Assembly: GCA_002633005.1 (NCBI GenBank) | Contig: NMRA01000027.1 | Span: forward strand, 411,265-475,264 | Direction of reading: 5' to 3' | Length of the DNA: 64,000 bases | Source of the DNA: Phoronis australis | Lineage: Eukaryota; Phoronida; Phoronidae | Shown here: one piece after another, positions 23,901 through 36,052 of the stretch | Position numbering within the stretch: the stretch's first letter is position 1 | How the letters are laid out: each line of letters begins with the position of its first letter | The notes under the pieces: model-generated | Told to the model about the DNA's origin: nothing | The model's input: the letters and a program-made list of their open reading frames with translations, nothing else | Databases searched by the model: none | Translations under genes and position numbers: made by a program

Positions 23901-26900
23901 TCTTATGGTTTGTGGAAAGGATGCTTGCCTGTTGTAAGAGTTGGTTTCCTGCCCTGCACTCACCGACTATCTCTAAAGGTGATTGACATTGAACCTTACT
24001 TCATTCTGTAAGTCCATACGGCTGGTTTACAAACCTCCATGATCACTGTGTGCTGACACTGTTTGTAATCTTGGTAAAACTAGTTCACAACTTCACAGCC
24101 TTTCTGATATGTTGTCCACAAATTGGAAACTGGGCATCAGTGTGTTTAAACTGCATTCGATTTGCTGCCAGGCATGAGATCAGTACTCTCCACAGCCTGT
24201 TTTAACTTGCCATTCCAGTTTGAATTTATCCACGTCAAGTTTGGTTTCTTCACGTAAGGTTTGAATAGCCATGCGACAAGTTAAAATATAGCCTGTTGGA
24301 ATCAATTAGCTGTCATGCATCAAAGCGTTTCCCTTCAAACGCCCACATTTAACACACACTGCAGAGGCGACATTATGGTTTTCTGTTTTGAATAACAGAG
24401 AAATACATTTTAGCTAACAAAACTCCATTTTTTTCCATTGTCTAAATTATGAAATTCCAGTTTACTATTTCAAAGTGATAAATAACATACATGATTAGGA
24501 AATTGCCTCCCCCTTTCTGCTGAATGCTGTATTTCTGTGTTACTGATAACATGCTGCATGCCACGCTTATCATTTATTAAAACTAAAAAGACAGCAGTGC
24601 CACCTTCAGACAGAATAAACAACTTTGTGAGCATGTTTGCTGCGGCCTGATTGGGATTGATTTGTGGCCAGAATGTGTCGAATTTGACGGTTTATCTGGA
24701 TTTTTGAATATTGAAAACAATCAAATGCCCACGTGTAGTGCAGGCACTACGCCATTCACCAATTTTTTTACACCTTGGCTAATATAACTGGCTCTGGAGT
24801 AAGACTATAAAGAGTTGTTGACAGTGCACTTATGTCAAATTCTGCTAAGGAAATCTGAGGAAATTCTCTTGACAAACAAATTAATGGGGACAGATGGTTT
24901 TCATGGCAACTGTTCAGGTCTTGGCATTGTAACCTTCATTTTGCATCCAAAAACACATAAGAAGCATTGTGATTAAGTGTAGATTAAGATTGCTTTGAAC
25001 TTGCGTTGACATCTAGTGGCTAAAATGGCCAACTGTCAGACCACAGTTGGTTTATTTAGTCATCTTTGCTACAATACAAACACAAGCTGACTGTCAATGA
25101 ACAATGTTGGAAAAAACAAATAATGATGAGTACGCATTGAAAATATTTAGTTTAGTGTACCTATGTGAAGACATAAATATATAATCGGGTATCAAAAAGT
25201 GTACACTACTGTCTAAGTAGATATCTCATGGGATGTACGCTAAGTGAAAATTTGAGTTTGAAATTTCTACAATGGTCTATTTTGGCTTTTCCATTTTTGT
25301 TGTTCACTGATGCTAGTCAGTGTTTGTCTTGGTGTTGATGGTGCAGAGGTGCAGTGATTTATATCGGATGGATACCACCAAAGAAGATGTGGCAAGATTT
25401 TTTTGATTTGCAGCAATGGTTAGCAACAGCAGGCTTCATTCGCAAGCGTAGCCATAAAGGTAGCGTTGATTGCATTACAGCTCAAGATTTTTGAACTGCA
25501 TGTGTGAGTTGCCACAAATTGTCAACTGGATAGTTTTTCACTTACTGATGCTTCTTAGGAGACAGCTAAATTGCCTCACGACTTTTGCTTACCCTGAGAG
25601 TAATACTCAGCACAATATGTGTCTGCACTGTTCTCGAGATATGCTAGCACTGTTCAGGACATTTCAACCATGTGGACAGCGCCATGTCTGATTACTTAGA
25701 GAGAGAACAAGCTGCATCTTTTCAGTCAAGGGAGAGTGCTTCATCTTTTCAGTCAAGGGAAAGTGCTTCATATCAGTCAAGGGAGATCTCTTCGTCTTTT
25801 CAGTCCAGGGAGAGGGCTTCATCTTTTCAGTCCAGGGAGAGGGCTTCATCTTTTCAGTCAAGGGAGAGTGCTTCATTTTTTTAGTCAAGTCATAATGAAC
25901 TTCATGTTTTAAAAACTTTTCTGTTGTCTCTTTTGGTAACCTGTCATCCAAATCCATGTATATTTTACTGATAACTCTTGAACGTGCAGTTAGATACTTG
26001 TTCAGAGTGGTTGCAGCGATGAACTTTTTTATGACATACCCGTTGGAGCCTGTCCTGTTCAAGGCTGCCTGCTGTTCACTTATGATGTTTCTGTCAGTGG
26101 TGCTTTAACATGGCCAATTATGGGCGTTATGCGAGCAAACACATCAAAGTAAAGGTGCAATTTTGGAATTGATTTTTTCTGGCCTTATGTTTGGTTTTAA
26201 AAATATGGGACTTACATGGCAACACAGGTCAGTGACTTGATATTTTAGCTCGAAAAAATTTATAAATTTTAGGTCATGTTGAGCCTTCAAAGCGCCACCT
26301 TTTGAATGCTGCAGTAGTTGATGTGTCTTCTTTATCTTAAAAGTCATTATAAAATGGAATGAAAAACACTTTCTTGTACATTCCTGGTTTGTGCCGTTAT
26401 TGTTGAAGTGGCTGTGAGCCGTGCAGTGTTCTCTGTCTGTCTATGGCAAATGGTATTTAATTTAGCAGACAAAATGGTCAAAATGATGAATTTTATTTGT
26501 CAAATTTTTCATCCATTTAAAATGATTTTGACTTCGTCATTAGTACTAAAATTTGGAACATTTTGAACATTTTAACAGTGTAAAGAAAAAATTGCTATTA
26601 TAGTTGTAGTTTTTACATAAAATTGAACAAGCCTTTAAGCCATTACCCATATTTAAGACTTTCACCATAGTGCCAGATGAATATTATTTGTAAAAGGCCA
26701 TCTGGGACATAATAAATATGCGTGTTGCTTAAGACAGAGGAATGACATTGAGAAGTCCCTTGAGTATTTCCTGTCTTTGAAACAGTCTGTGTTTACTGAT
26801 TCTTTGAGGGGATCCAAGGAATTGGGCTAAATTCCCTTACGGGTTGGAAACAACCTGTACTTGTAGGTTAAATGCCAAAATTCTGGTGGTTTCACCTACA

Positions 26901-27969
26901 GGTGTGAGCAGACTGTAAATACAGCAGCGCCCTCTTCCCTAGCTTCAGTAAATGAATGAGTAAAGTTTGAGTCTACATTGAATGTACTGGGGCAAAATAA
27001 GGTCATTTTTTAATAGCCAACATCAAGGTGGCACTATGGAATATTGCACAAAGTACAATATAAACGAGATTCACATTTGTCTTTTCCTTAATTTCAAAGG
27101 CTGAAATGGTATTTTCATTGAAATTTCTTTAGATGGAAATGTAATTAAGTTGTTTTGCCTACTCCAACATGTCTTTGAACTCTGAAGGGAATGTCTCGCT
27201 GTTATTACCTTGACTTGACTGTTTGTTATTCTGATTTATTTGCAGGTATGAAGAAATGGTGGAAGCGATGAAGAAATTAGTGATGGGTGTAAAAGAGCCT
27301 TTGACGAAGATAGAACGCAACCTTCTGAGTGTTGCCTACAAGAATGTGATTGGCAGTAAGAGGTCGTCACTACGTGTCCTAATCACCTTGGAAGAGAAGG
27401 CCAAATCAAAGGGAGAATCATCCAATCAAGACAGAATCGTGCTGGCTGAAATGAAAGAACAGGTACAACAAGAAATTGGCGACGTCTGTGCTGACATCCT
27501 GCAACTACTAAAGAACCACCTGTTGCCCAACTTGCCGGATACCAAGGATCAGGAGACACAGGAAGAGTTTGTGTTCTACCACAAAATGGAGGGGGACTAC
27601 CACCGCTACCTGGCCGAATACACCACTGATGAAACGCGCAGCACGCACGCCAAGAATGGTCTGATGGCATACAAGGAAGCGGCAGACATTGCCAAGGAAC
27701 ATCTGGTTGCAACCAATCCTATCCGTCTTGGTTTAGCGCTCAACTTCTCTGTATTCTACTACGAGATTCTGGACAAACCGGAAAAAGCCTGTGCAGTGGC
27801 CAAGGAGGCGTTTGACGAAGCCCTCCCTGAACTGGAGAATTTGCCAGACGACACGTACAAGGACTCGACCCTTATCATGCAGCTGCTACGAGACAACCTA
27901 ACGTTGTGGACGAGCGACGCAGAGGGTAAGGAGGATGATCTGGCGACCGAGGACATCGAGCAGTCGTAA
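20884..27969 (+). CDS. 14-3-3 family protein, two coding exons
   Basis: Joining 20884-20945 to 27246-27969 gives 261 residues, against a usual 245-255. The split AG|G arginine codon gives the family-typical LAEQAERYEEMVEAM. The phosphopeptide-binding residues are all present: K53, R60, R141, Y142 and N187 (human zeta K49, R56, R127, Y128, N173), in YKNVIGSKR, GDYHRYLAE and GLALNFSVFYYEIL. The C-terminal STLIMQLLRDNLTLWTSD is typical. Odd points are leucine at 63, where the family has tryptophan, and an acidic insertion (PDTKDQETQEE) before the helix with the R-Y pair. The last 240 residues are intron-free. Several residues (KNVIG, GDYHRY) lean towards epsilon, but the copy is divergent, so no paralogue name is given. 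14-3-3 dimers bind phosphorylated client proteins, mainly in the cytosol. Confidence 0.96.
21068..21087. repeat. Perfect 20-base palindrome
   Basis: GAATAACGGATCCGTTATTC is its own reverse complement. The half GAATAACGG is the centre of the palindromic element family at 17350, 33189 and 35929. Flanking AACCAG and GGTGG fit a decayed member. Confidence 0.8.
21363..22308. mobile_element. Long inverted repeat element (fold-back type), arms of about 290 bp
   Basis: The left arm 21363-21649 and right arm 22016-22308 are reverse complements over their length with scattered differences. For example, GCAATGACCATCGCCTCTGT on the left faces ACAGAGGCGATGGTCATTGC on the right, and both arms carry AACTTTTTGTTCGAGCAGTC. 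The 366-base loop encodes nothing recognisable. A shorter relative lies at 16940-17340. It is non-autonomous. Confidence 0.75.
22330..22640. repeat. Dispersed repeat, related to 56265-56560
   Basis: Shared blocks in the same order with the right-hand copy are GTTTACTTCC-TTGTAATTT, GGCAAATGC-CTGATTTCA, ATAAACAG-ACA, TGTGACTTCGTGG-GACTT and CACACAATCTGAAG. No coding capacity is seen. Confidence 0.6.
25713..25895. repeat. 27-bp minisatellite in the 14-3-3 intron
   Basis: Six and a half copies of TCTTTTCAGTCAAGGGAGAG plus TGCTTCA; one copy has lost three bases. As 27 is a multiple of three, frames stay open on both strands (plus strand FQSRESASS repeats), but the array lies inside the intron and has no splice or start context. 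Confidence 0.85.
27246..27969 (+). CDS. 14-3-3 coding exon 2
   Basis: After the acceptor TTTGCAG the exon begins G|TAT GAA GAA and runs to TAA at 27967-27969. It covers all nine family helices except the first half of helix 1. No internal intron interrupts it. Confidence 0.97.
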
Positions 27970-29080
27970 TGGTGGCGCCACAAGTTAAAGCCTCTTGGAT
28001 CAATTGAAGGCTGTTATGTCCTTCATAGACTGCTAACTAATCATCTGAAGTGTATTCCGTTTGTAAACTTGACTGTAGGCTGCTCAGCCATTTTTCTCGC
28101 TAATGCTAGTATGAGTCGGAGCTGTGCAACAGTAGAATACGAAGTAATCGTCTCTTGTGCGTATAGTCTCAGCTATCCACCAGCACTGGTAGTTTTTCTC
28201 GCCAGTGCTGGTACTAGTTGTAACTGTGGAGCAGTGCCGAGACAATGTTAATCGTCTCTTTCTCGTTTGTGTCTGATTGTAGTCTCAGCTGTGAACGACT
28301 GCTAGTTATCTCTCCTGCTTTTGTTTCATCTACAATTACGCTGCAGTACATTTAACCGAGCTTTATTGTTGATATATTCTCATGACCTTATGCTCTATGG
28401 CGACCAATCACTACAAAATCTTCGTTTACTCTACTATTCTTCCTTACCTGAGTAACCAGATATATCTGCTGTGTTTATTTTACCTGTTGATTGAAGGAGG
28501 TAGTTGTGTTAAGATTTGAGAGATTTTTGATGTCTGACAGAAGTGAGAGGATGTGTTGCAATGAAAATGGACATTTGATCTGTTGGCATCAGGCTGAACT
28601 GGACTACAGTGAATGGACATTTGATCTGTCGACATCAGGCTGAACTGGACTACAGTGAATGGACATTTGATCTGTCGACATCAGGCTGAACTGGACTACA
28701 GTGAATGGACTTTGGCATTACTGAACACATTACATAAAGCTTACACACTTCAGTTGAATTTTTGACTGTTCACTATTTGTTCTTACTAGGAACTGAAGAT
28801 AGAGGTGATGCTAAATTGTAGAATATCTCTGAGGCATCGTATATGATGGCCTTTTCTTGAGTTGTCCGGCGGTGACTTCGATCATGACTTCGGAAATATC
28901 GTTCATAGGGTTTTTAAGTCAGATGGGCATGTTAATACTTTGTAATGTTTTCCTATTTAGTCTTCAATATCTCTGAAAGCCTGAATTTCATTTTCCTATG
29001 AAGAAGGTACTCAGCGTCTTGGTACCTTACACATATTACTGGTACTGTGTGTCTCACGAAAAGTGTCTTTTAATAATAAA
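27970..29080 (+). other. Probable 3' UTR of the 14-3-3 gene with poly(A) signal
   Basis: No AATAAA was seen from the stop codon up to AATAAA at 29075-29080, which is followed by a T-rich and GT-containing stretch. A 46-bp three-copy repeat (28562-28708) lies inside. The real end of the transcript is inferred. Confidence 0.45.
28562..28708. repeat. 46-bp tandem repeat, three copies
   Basis: ATGGACATTTGATCTGTCGA with CATCAGGCTGAACTGGACTACAGTGA repeats three times almost without change, followed by a short fourth start. It is probably transcribed in the 14-3-3 3' UTR. Confidence 0.9.
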
Positions 29081-30306
29081 GTCTTTGTATTTCATTGTGA
29101 ATAACCACTACCTAATTACGAAGTTGACAAAAGCATGTTCCGTTTGGTATTTGCTTACTAGTTGTGTCACAAAAAGAATTGTTTAGTATAATTGTATGAG
29201 GAGCAATCATGTCTATTAGAGTGAGATAACACTGAAATGTCGTGACTGGAGTTAATCTTACTGATGCTGTTAAGATGTTAAGACATTTTCACAGTGGTCG
29301 TCCTAAACAGCTGAAATTAAGATTTTGTCCAACAGAGTGTGAAGAAGTGCTTTCTTTTTATTTTGTATGTTAGTGTATCATGTAGTTTGTAATTGTCTTT
29401 ATTAGTATTGGGTGAATCATGGAATACATTATGTCTATGTATGATTTACTTACTTTCTGCTCTCCTTTTTCTTCTCAACAACATGATGTATTTTTAAGCT
29501 AGTCAGCATTGACTATCTACTTCAGCTAGTATTAGAGCATAAAATCAGCCTATACTCCTGTGCTTGGGCAGCCATTACTTTACTTTGGCTGCATAAAGTG
29601 ATGTCTTGTTAATTCCATAGGTCAGTCTTTACCAGTCACAGTTTGTCTGCTCTTCACAAATTCAGTAACCCTAGATTGAGTAAAGCACTGTTATTGTGAC
29701 CATTCAAAAGTTAAAATGAAATGGATTATTTTTTGAAGACCAAAATATTGCTTCAAACTAGCCCCAGTCACCAGGTGGCGAGATAGTCCCGTCACCTGGT
29801 GACTGGGTGCTGTTTGAGGAGAGGCCCAGAATAGGCTGAAACCACTTCATCAGCTTGGGGTCAGGTTCCACGTGGTTTAGCGGAATGCAGACATTTCTAT
29901 GGAAAGGTGCTTAACTACACTAGTGACACCCAGTGAATTTCCCGTGGAATTATGCCTTTGGCCAGTTAAGATGCTAACTTTTGATTTTGATCACTTTCTG
30001 CTATAAAATTGACTTTTACTTGTCTCACAATCAGGATAGGAATGATTTATGGGTTAGGAAAGTAATGGCCATTCATTGGAAATGCCTGAGACCATGTTTG
30101 ACACACCTTGATTGGCAAATAATACAGCGTGATTCAAGCAATAACGAACTGTCAGTTCTTCCTGACCCCAGCACTCACCTTTTAACCTGAGCAAGGAACA
30201 AGTTACAACCTCATTTATTCTAGTAAGTGCTCAAAATCAAAGTTTACTTCTTGACACAAAGCTTGTTTACGTCCACTTTATTTTACCTAATTTCAGACCT
30301 CGATTC

Positions 30307-30360
30307 TCCTCTCTCTCTCACACACACACATGCGCACACACACACGCACACACACACAGT
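30307..30360. repeat. CT/CA microsatellite
   Basis: A run of TCTCTCTCTC passes into CACACACACA, with interruptions (ATGCG, GCG), to about 30358. Confidence 0.9.
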
Positions 30361-31599
30361 GGGGAACTCAAAATTCAAGATGTGGTGTTAGTGAAACAGT
30401 GTCCCTTGACTTTCTGTTTTCATACATTCATGTACTATATCTCATGGACTCGTGGTCCGTGGATACCCCTATGTTGATTAACTACTTTCACTCTGTTCAT
30501 ATGTTACAGGTGCGCCACCTGTTGAATTTTAAGTCCCTCGTGCAAAACAAAACAAGACCACTGAATATGTCTCAACACAATAGAGACATAGGATGTGCAA
30601 ATGTTGTTTAGAAGATGGGTGGATTGAAGCTTTAGCAAAAACATTAGAGACTGAAAAAACAGGACACCTGAATTGAAAAAGGCACATTCAGGTAGAAAGT
30701 AAGACATGACACGGATGTCATTGTCCCCACAACTCCGGAATAACATTTTTTTTTCGTTTTTTAATCAAATGGGAATGTGTGGTGCCGCAACACATAGAAA
30801 CGCAGCTCAGAATTTTTGACGAAAGGTAAAATAGAGGTATATCGCGGTACTGGATAATCACAATAATAATATAAAGTTCACTGTCTGTCAAAAAAGCAGG
30901 GCAATTTGTGTGATGGGAAAATTGGCAAGTATGCTGAAAGGTATAGACCAGGCAAGTGTGGTTTTTTTATTTCACAATGATTGCTCTTGTTCAGAGCAAT
31001 GTTTTTGTTCTCATTAGTTCACAGTGGAAGAATATGCAAGATGCCCTTATCGCATTAAACTTAACACTTGTTGACTCTAAGAGAAGGTACGGATTTTCAT
31101 CATGTATTCAAACTTTCAAGTACTGATTTTCGAATTTTGCTCCTGAGATATTGTTTTTAAGTTATTCTGATAGCTTGAGATCTGGACTGTTCCATTTTTT
31201 AATCTTTGAGTGGGAAACTAAAAACACTACGATATGTGATTTTCGTGTTTGCCGATAGAGGCCGCTCATAAGCAAACCAGCTACCATAGACATGTGACGT
31301 CTATGCGGCTTACATTAAAACCATTACAACGATGACCTTGTCATGTGCGAAATGGAATAATTTTATAAAGCTAGTAGGAATCATCTGTGACAGAACGTTA
31401 AGCTTTTTGCCAAAACTGTTTACTTTAGTTTTCCCGCAAAAACCGAGAAGGTGCGATACCCGCCCCCTTCACAGGCTGAAAATGTCCTTTGGCCTTGGCT
31501 GTAGTTGTTGCTAATAAATCAACCTACAAAATACCCTAATTTCATCTTGAGTAATCCCGTCTAAAGATTGGCGTCTCTCTTATTGTTCAAGGAGCAAAA

Positions 31600-32010
31600 C
31601 TGCACACAGAAAAGGATTTTAATCGCTGGCTAAGATGCGACAGCTGCAAAAACGACAGTTCCCGGTTGTCTGATACTGATCGCTGATTGGTTGCTATTAC
31701 GCTACTTTCAGCTGTTCTTTTTGCTGTAGTCACTTCCATTTACGAAAAATATATTATGCTTTTTGACTTTTTAGCTGTAATATTTTATTCCAAGTTTAAG
31801 TATATATGCATAGTGTTAACTATGTGAAGTAATAGCCATATCTGTTATGATTATAAAGTTATTGACTAAAAACCAACAAATGATAAGGGAGGGTGCATTG
31901 GTGATTGGCAATCGTCTAGGGGACCGCGATGGCATAATCACGTGGTTTATGGCTTATTGTTCATCGTCCATGCTTTTCAGTGCGACGTTTCGGACCGTTC
32001 CCACAAAGTA
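31600..32010 (+). promoter_or_regulatory. Candidate promoter and first non-coding exon of the FOXN gene
   Basis: The stretch has inverted CCAAT boxes (GATTGG near 31684 and 31903), an E-box inside ATCACGTGG (about 31938), more CpG than the flanks and an excellent splice donor, CCCACAAA|gtaagtt, near 32007. The coding exon at 52197 follows an acceptor (TTTGTTGTAG) and an in-frame stop, so an upstream non-coding exon must exist. Linking it to this site is speculative. Confidence 0.22.
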
Positions 32011-33188
32011 AGTTACTTTTAGCGTAGTACACCTTTCCTATCATTCACTTGAATAGGACGAATTTGAAGCTAAACTTGTTTGCGTTAGATATTGAAACAA
32101 AAGATGTAATGGTATCGAATTAAGTTCTGAAATAAGAATTATTAGACGACGAGGAAGCGAATCTGTGATTCCGAAACGTGGCCGGGCGGAAACTGAAGCG
32201 AGCACATGTCTCTTCCCTTTCTTTGTGTTTCTGTTTCGCCTTGAAACTCGGCTGTTGTATTATTAACATATTGTGACATTCATTTTCCTAGTTAACAGTT
32301 TTGTTCAAACTGAATATTCTGCAAGTTTTACTCAATTTGTCATAAGCGAATATTAATAAAATGACGTATGGCTTAAAAATAGCGGCAATGCTTGACATAT
32401 TTTCTCCATTGTGGCATTGTGCGGTGTTTGTGTCGTCTTGTGGTAGTTATTTATAGTTTGTTGACAAAGCCTCCAGTGTCTTGTGTCGGTTTATGAAGTG
32501 ACTGTCTAGAAAGTAAAAATACATGTTGCCAATAAAATGGGTATTGGGAGATGGCCACTTATTTTGTGAATAATTGTACTCAACAAACGTGGTACTCAAG
32601 CAGGTGGAAATGTTCCTCCAAGCGTAACAATCTGGGTAAAAATGTAGCCAGCCAATTAGCTGTATGAAGACTATCGTCAAAATACAGTGAGGTACTACTG
32701 TGTGTTGAGCTCTGATAGCCAGTCGGCTAGCTGTATGAAAACTATTTTCAAAATACAGCTTGATACCACTGTATTAGATCCAAAAATTTCACACAGCCCG
32801 GGTAGTTCTGCTCGTCACCTTGTAAAATTTATATCAACGAGTAAAGCTAACGACCGACGGGGGTGCATGCTAAATCTGAAAATCAACCAACACTTACCTT
32901 GCCCGTTACAGCTGTTTAAGTGAAAAAACAATCTAATAAACAGTATTTTCTTGTGTAATTTTCCGCCTTATGTAACAAAGAAAAGTGTGTCATCATTTTG
33001 AAAATAGTACGCTTATGACACGCGGACGTGCCATGTCCTAAAATTTTGTAACATCTCTCAGAAGATGATGACAGCTTTGTTCTGAAATTCTGATTATTTT
33101 GTATACAGCTTAGCACCAAGGCTAGGTAAAATGAGCAAAACAAAATCTTGTACAATTAGCTAATGTCACTCTTTGAGTACACTAATTT

Positions 33189-33298
33189 GGTAATGGTCTG
33201 ATATAATGTGCCCGAATTTTGAGAAGCAGTTTTCTCCACTGAATAACGGGCATCAAACTGGTTCTTAAAATACGGGCACGTTATATCAGACTATTGCC
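33189..33298. mobile_element. 110-bp palindromic element (TGAATAACGG family)
   Basis: The outer 32 bases on each side are inverted copies with about four differences (GGTAATGGTCTGATATAATG against GGCAATAGTCTGATATAACG read inward). The centre carries CTGAATAACGGGCAT and a GGTTCTTAAAAT arm. Confidence 0.75.
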
Positions 33299-33518
33299 CT
33301 AATTTGGTTGCTTCTACAAAAAGAACGTGATCGTCATGGAAAATAAGTTTCTCAGTAAGTAGAAGTTGCCTGAAATGATCGTTTATGGAAAATAGTACTG
33401 TTAAGTAAATGGGTCTTTTTCATGAATGTTTTGTAACTCTAAAACTCACCATTAATAATTTTGGTTAGGCATTTTTCTTTCATTTTGAAGTCTCTTGAGT
33501 GACCTAATCCCGGGTACA

Positions 33519-33643
33519 GTTCAGTAATGTTTGGATCTCACTAAAAACAAGATTTTTTGAGATTACTCGGGATATTGCCGTGTGTTTTAAATGAGAACAC
33601 ATGATTTTGGCTAAACTAAAGTGAGGTGCCAGCATTACTGCCC
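33519..33643. mobile_element. Miniature inverted-repeat element, copy 1 (GTTCAGTAA ends)
   Basis: The ends GTTCAGTAATG and CATTACTGCCC are inverted. The interior (CTCACTAAAAACAAGA, GAGATTAC..GGGATATTGC, GAGAACACATGA) matches 49487-49627 in order. Confidence 0.65.
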
Positions 33644-35928
33644 TGGTCACAACTTGTTGTTGATTAGGTTTTAACTTATATTTTAACTTATCACTAATTT
33701 GATGCAAAAACAAATCACTACGGTAATTGATACTGGCAAATACTGAGTTACTCATATGACAATTCTTCATATGTTCTCCAATGAAGAGAATTGTGATGCA
33801 TGCGTAAGGGTGGCCAAGAATCTTGTTTCCGAGGGAACCAATATCAGTGACACTGTTACTATGCAATTAAGTTTGTTGAAAGATCACAAGCGGCAACTGT
33901 CAGCGCCATGACGTTGAATGCAATCTTTTGGCCAATCTCTGTTTTATAGTTGATTCTCCAATCCATCGTTCTCTTTTCACAAGATTGCTCACACTTCACA
34001 ACAAATCATCAGAAGTTGTTGCACTTCGTTAGTGGCTTATAGTGCAGTACTCTATTTAGTGTATCACCAGCGAATCAAAATTCGGAGGAAAATTTGCTTC
34101 CGCCAACTTTTCATCATGTCTCAACAGATATTACTTTACCAAACCAAACATAAAGCAAGTGGCATGTCACGAGAGTATACTAGTACTGTTTTGAAATCGA
34201 CATCTTTTCTTTGTGGGAGAGTGTTGTAAGAAAATGATGTTCATCAGACTGCGTTTTGCTTAAATGTCTGTATCAAATTAGACTGGTGTCATTTGAATTT
34301 CGGAAACTTTATAAAACTTATGTACGGTTTGACTTGTTTAAAGTGTTTGCATATTGTATGGTAAGGGTATGTATGTACCTGTGTTGGCTTGGATACCCTC
34401 ATGTTGGTTCTTCTAGGGTGAGACTACCAAAACCTCATAATCTGCAGATAAATGGGTATACAAATTGTTGGGGGAGCTGTTTTCCAATTAAGTTCAAGTG
34501 AACAGGTAGCCTTGCTACGTGTGTTTATTGTAGTTCTTCTTTCACAAAGACGTGAAACAGATGAAGTGATGATGTTTTTGGTATTTTCAGGTTTTGTCAT
34601 GTTGATTCTTTAAAAGTTTGACTTTGGAAGCGTACAGAGAACAAGAAGATTTACGTAAGGTATTACATCATGTGCTGTATTCCTGTTGGCGACGCTTCGT
34701 GTCCGCTACAAAAACTGGACTTGACACATTTCATTTCTGTTTACTTAATTCATATTTCCAGATAATGGATGGGACAAATGTGCTGTGCTTATGATTTGTT
34801 ATAGAATCTACTCATGTCCGAGGACATTTTTCAATGTTGATTGATAAAATTTTTGAGTTTTGAAATTTGTATGTACTGGTAGTTGGATTTTGTCCGTCTA
34901 GTACATTGAAAGTTTCAATTTTGAAAAGTTTATCTGACCTGAATATCATTGTCAAAATGATATTACGGAAATGTCTTTTATTAGTGTATAAGTATTGTGT
35001 CGTGGGTACAAGTTGATAAAAAAGTGATCGGTTGTGAACTAGTCACGAGATATCTGTTCACTGTGTTTATAGCTTAAGGTGCCAGCTAAACTGGTTTCAC
35101 CACATCATGTTAAACCACTGAGTCCAATTTGCACAATGCTGATCATTCATGTGGAGAGTTGATTGTAATCACTAGTTTCCCTTTCTCACCAGGTCATTGA
35201 AAGTTTTAGGTGAAGGCCTTAACCTGTTGTGGTTACATCTATTTTCATCTATTTAATTAATTCATATTTTAATGCACAAATAAGTCGTCATCTCAACTCT
35301 CATGTCCTGTCAGTTGACCATGTTCTGTTGTCCCAAATAATTGTTGGGCTGTCACAATTATTCCGCTACCACATTTTGCTACTATCTTTAGGAACTTGAA
35401 GTTTAAGGATTTTGCGCATTTAAAGCTTAACATATTTATGCTTCTTGTTTCAAAGCTTGGAGGCAAATCTGACAAAAATTATCATTTTGCTCCTTGTGCT
35501 AAATTTGAAGTGTAGCTGTGGACTGGTTGCAATGGTTTTGTTTGTGTGCAGGTAGTATAGATACACTTGTGACAGTTTGTGAAATGGATTCCATGATCTT
35601 GAAAAATTTGAATATAGTCGGGGACCAGGCAGCGACCTTGACATTAGTTTTCTAAAATGACGAAGTCCCTGTGAACACTGCTGAAATGGGTGCAGAAACG
35701 GTATATTTTTATTTATTTCATTGTGTTCATGTTTACAAAATAGGTCATACATCGATGCAGGCAATCATTAATAGTTTAACGAACCTAGGAACAGTCTAGT
35801 TATCTCGGTAGTCGTCTGCATGGAATGGAAGAATCGTCCGCTATACTGGACAACGTTGATCCAGCTGAATTACATTGAGCAAGAGTATACTATTAAGGGA
35901 AGTTTCATTATACAAAAAATACTTAATT

Positions 35929-36052
35929 GTTAATAGTGGTATAGGTGGTGATTTAAAAATGATTTGGGAACCAGCTACTCTCACTAAATAACCGGTGGGA
36001 TTAACTGGTTCTCAAATCAGGAACCCATGAATATGTATTTGACTATTACCCG
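35929..36052. mobile_element. Palindromic element (TGAATAACGG family), third site
   Basis: Outer arms GTTAATAGT and ACTATTACC, inner arms GATTTGGGAACCAG and CTGGTTCTCAAATC, and a CTAAATAACCGG centre follow the same plan as 33189-33298. Confidence 0.65.

Larger units (their letters stand above)
20946..27245. other. 6.3 kb intron of the 14-3-3 gene
   Basis: It contains a palindrome (21068-21087), a 0.95 kb long inverted repeat (21363-22308), a dispersed repeat (22330-22640) and a minisatellite (25713-25895). Nothing recognisable as a nested gene was seen. Confidence 0.7.

Noticed and set aside
25672-26062. Serine/arginine-rich frame (plus) and PLTEKM-repeat frame (minus)
   Set aside because: Both are readings of the 27-bp minisatellite inside the 14-3-3 intron.
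27383-27983. Minus-strand frames of 64-109 codons
   Set aside because: They are shadows of the 14-3-3 exon on the opposite strand.
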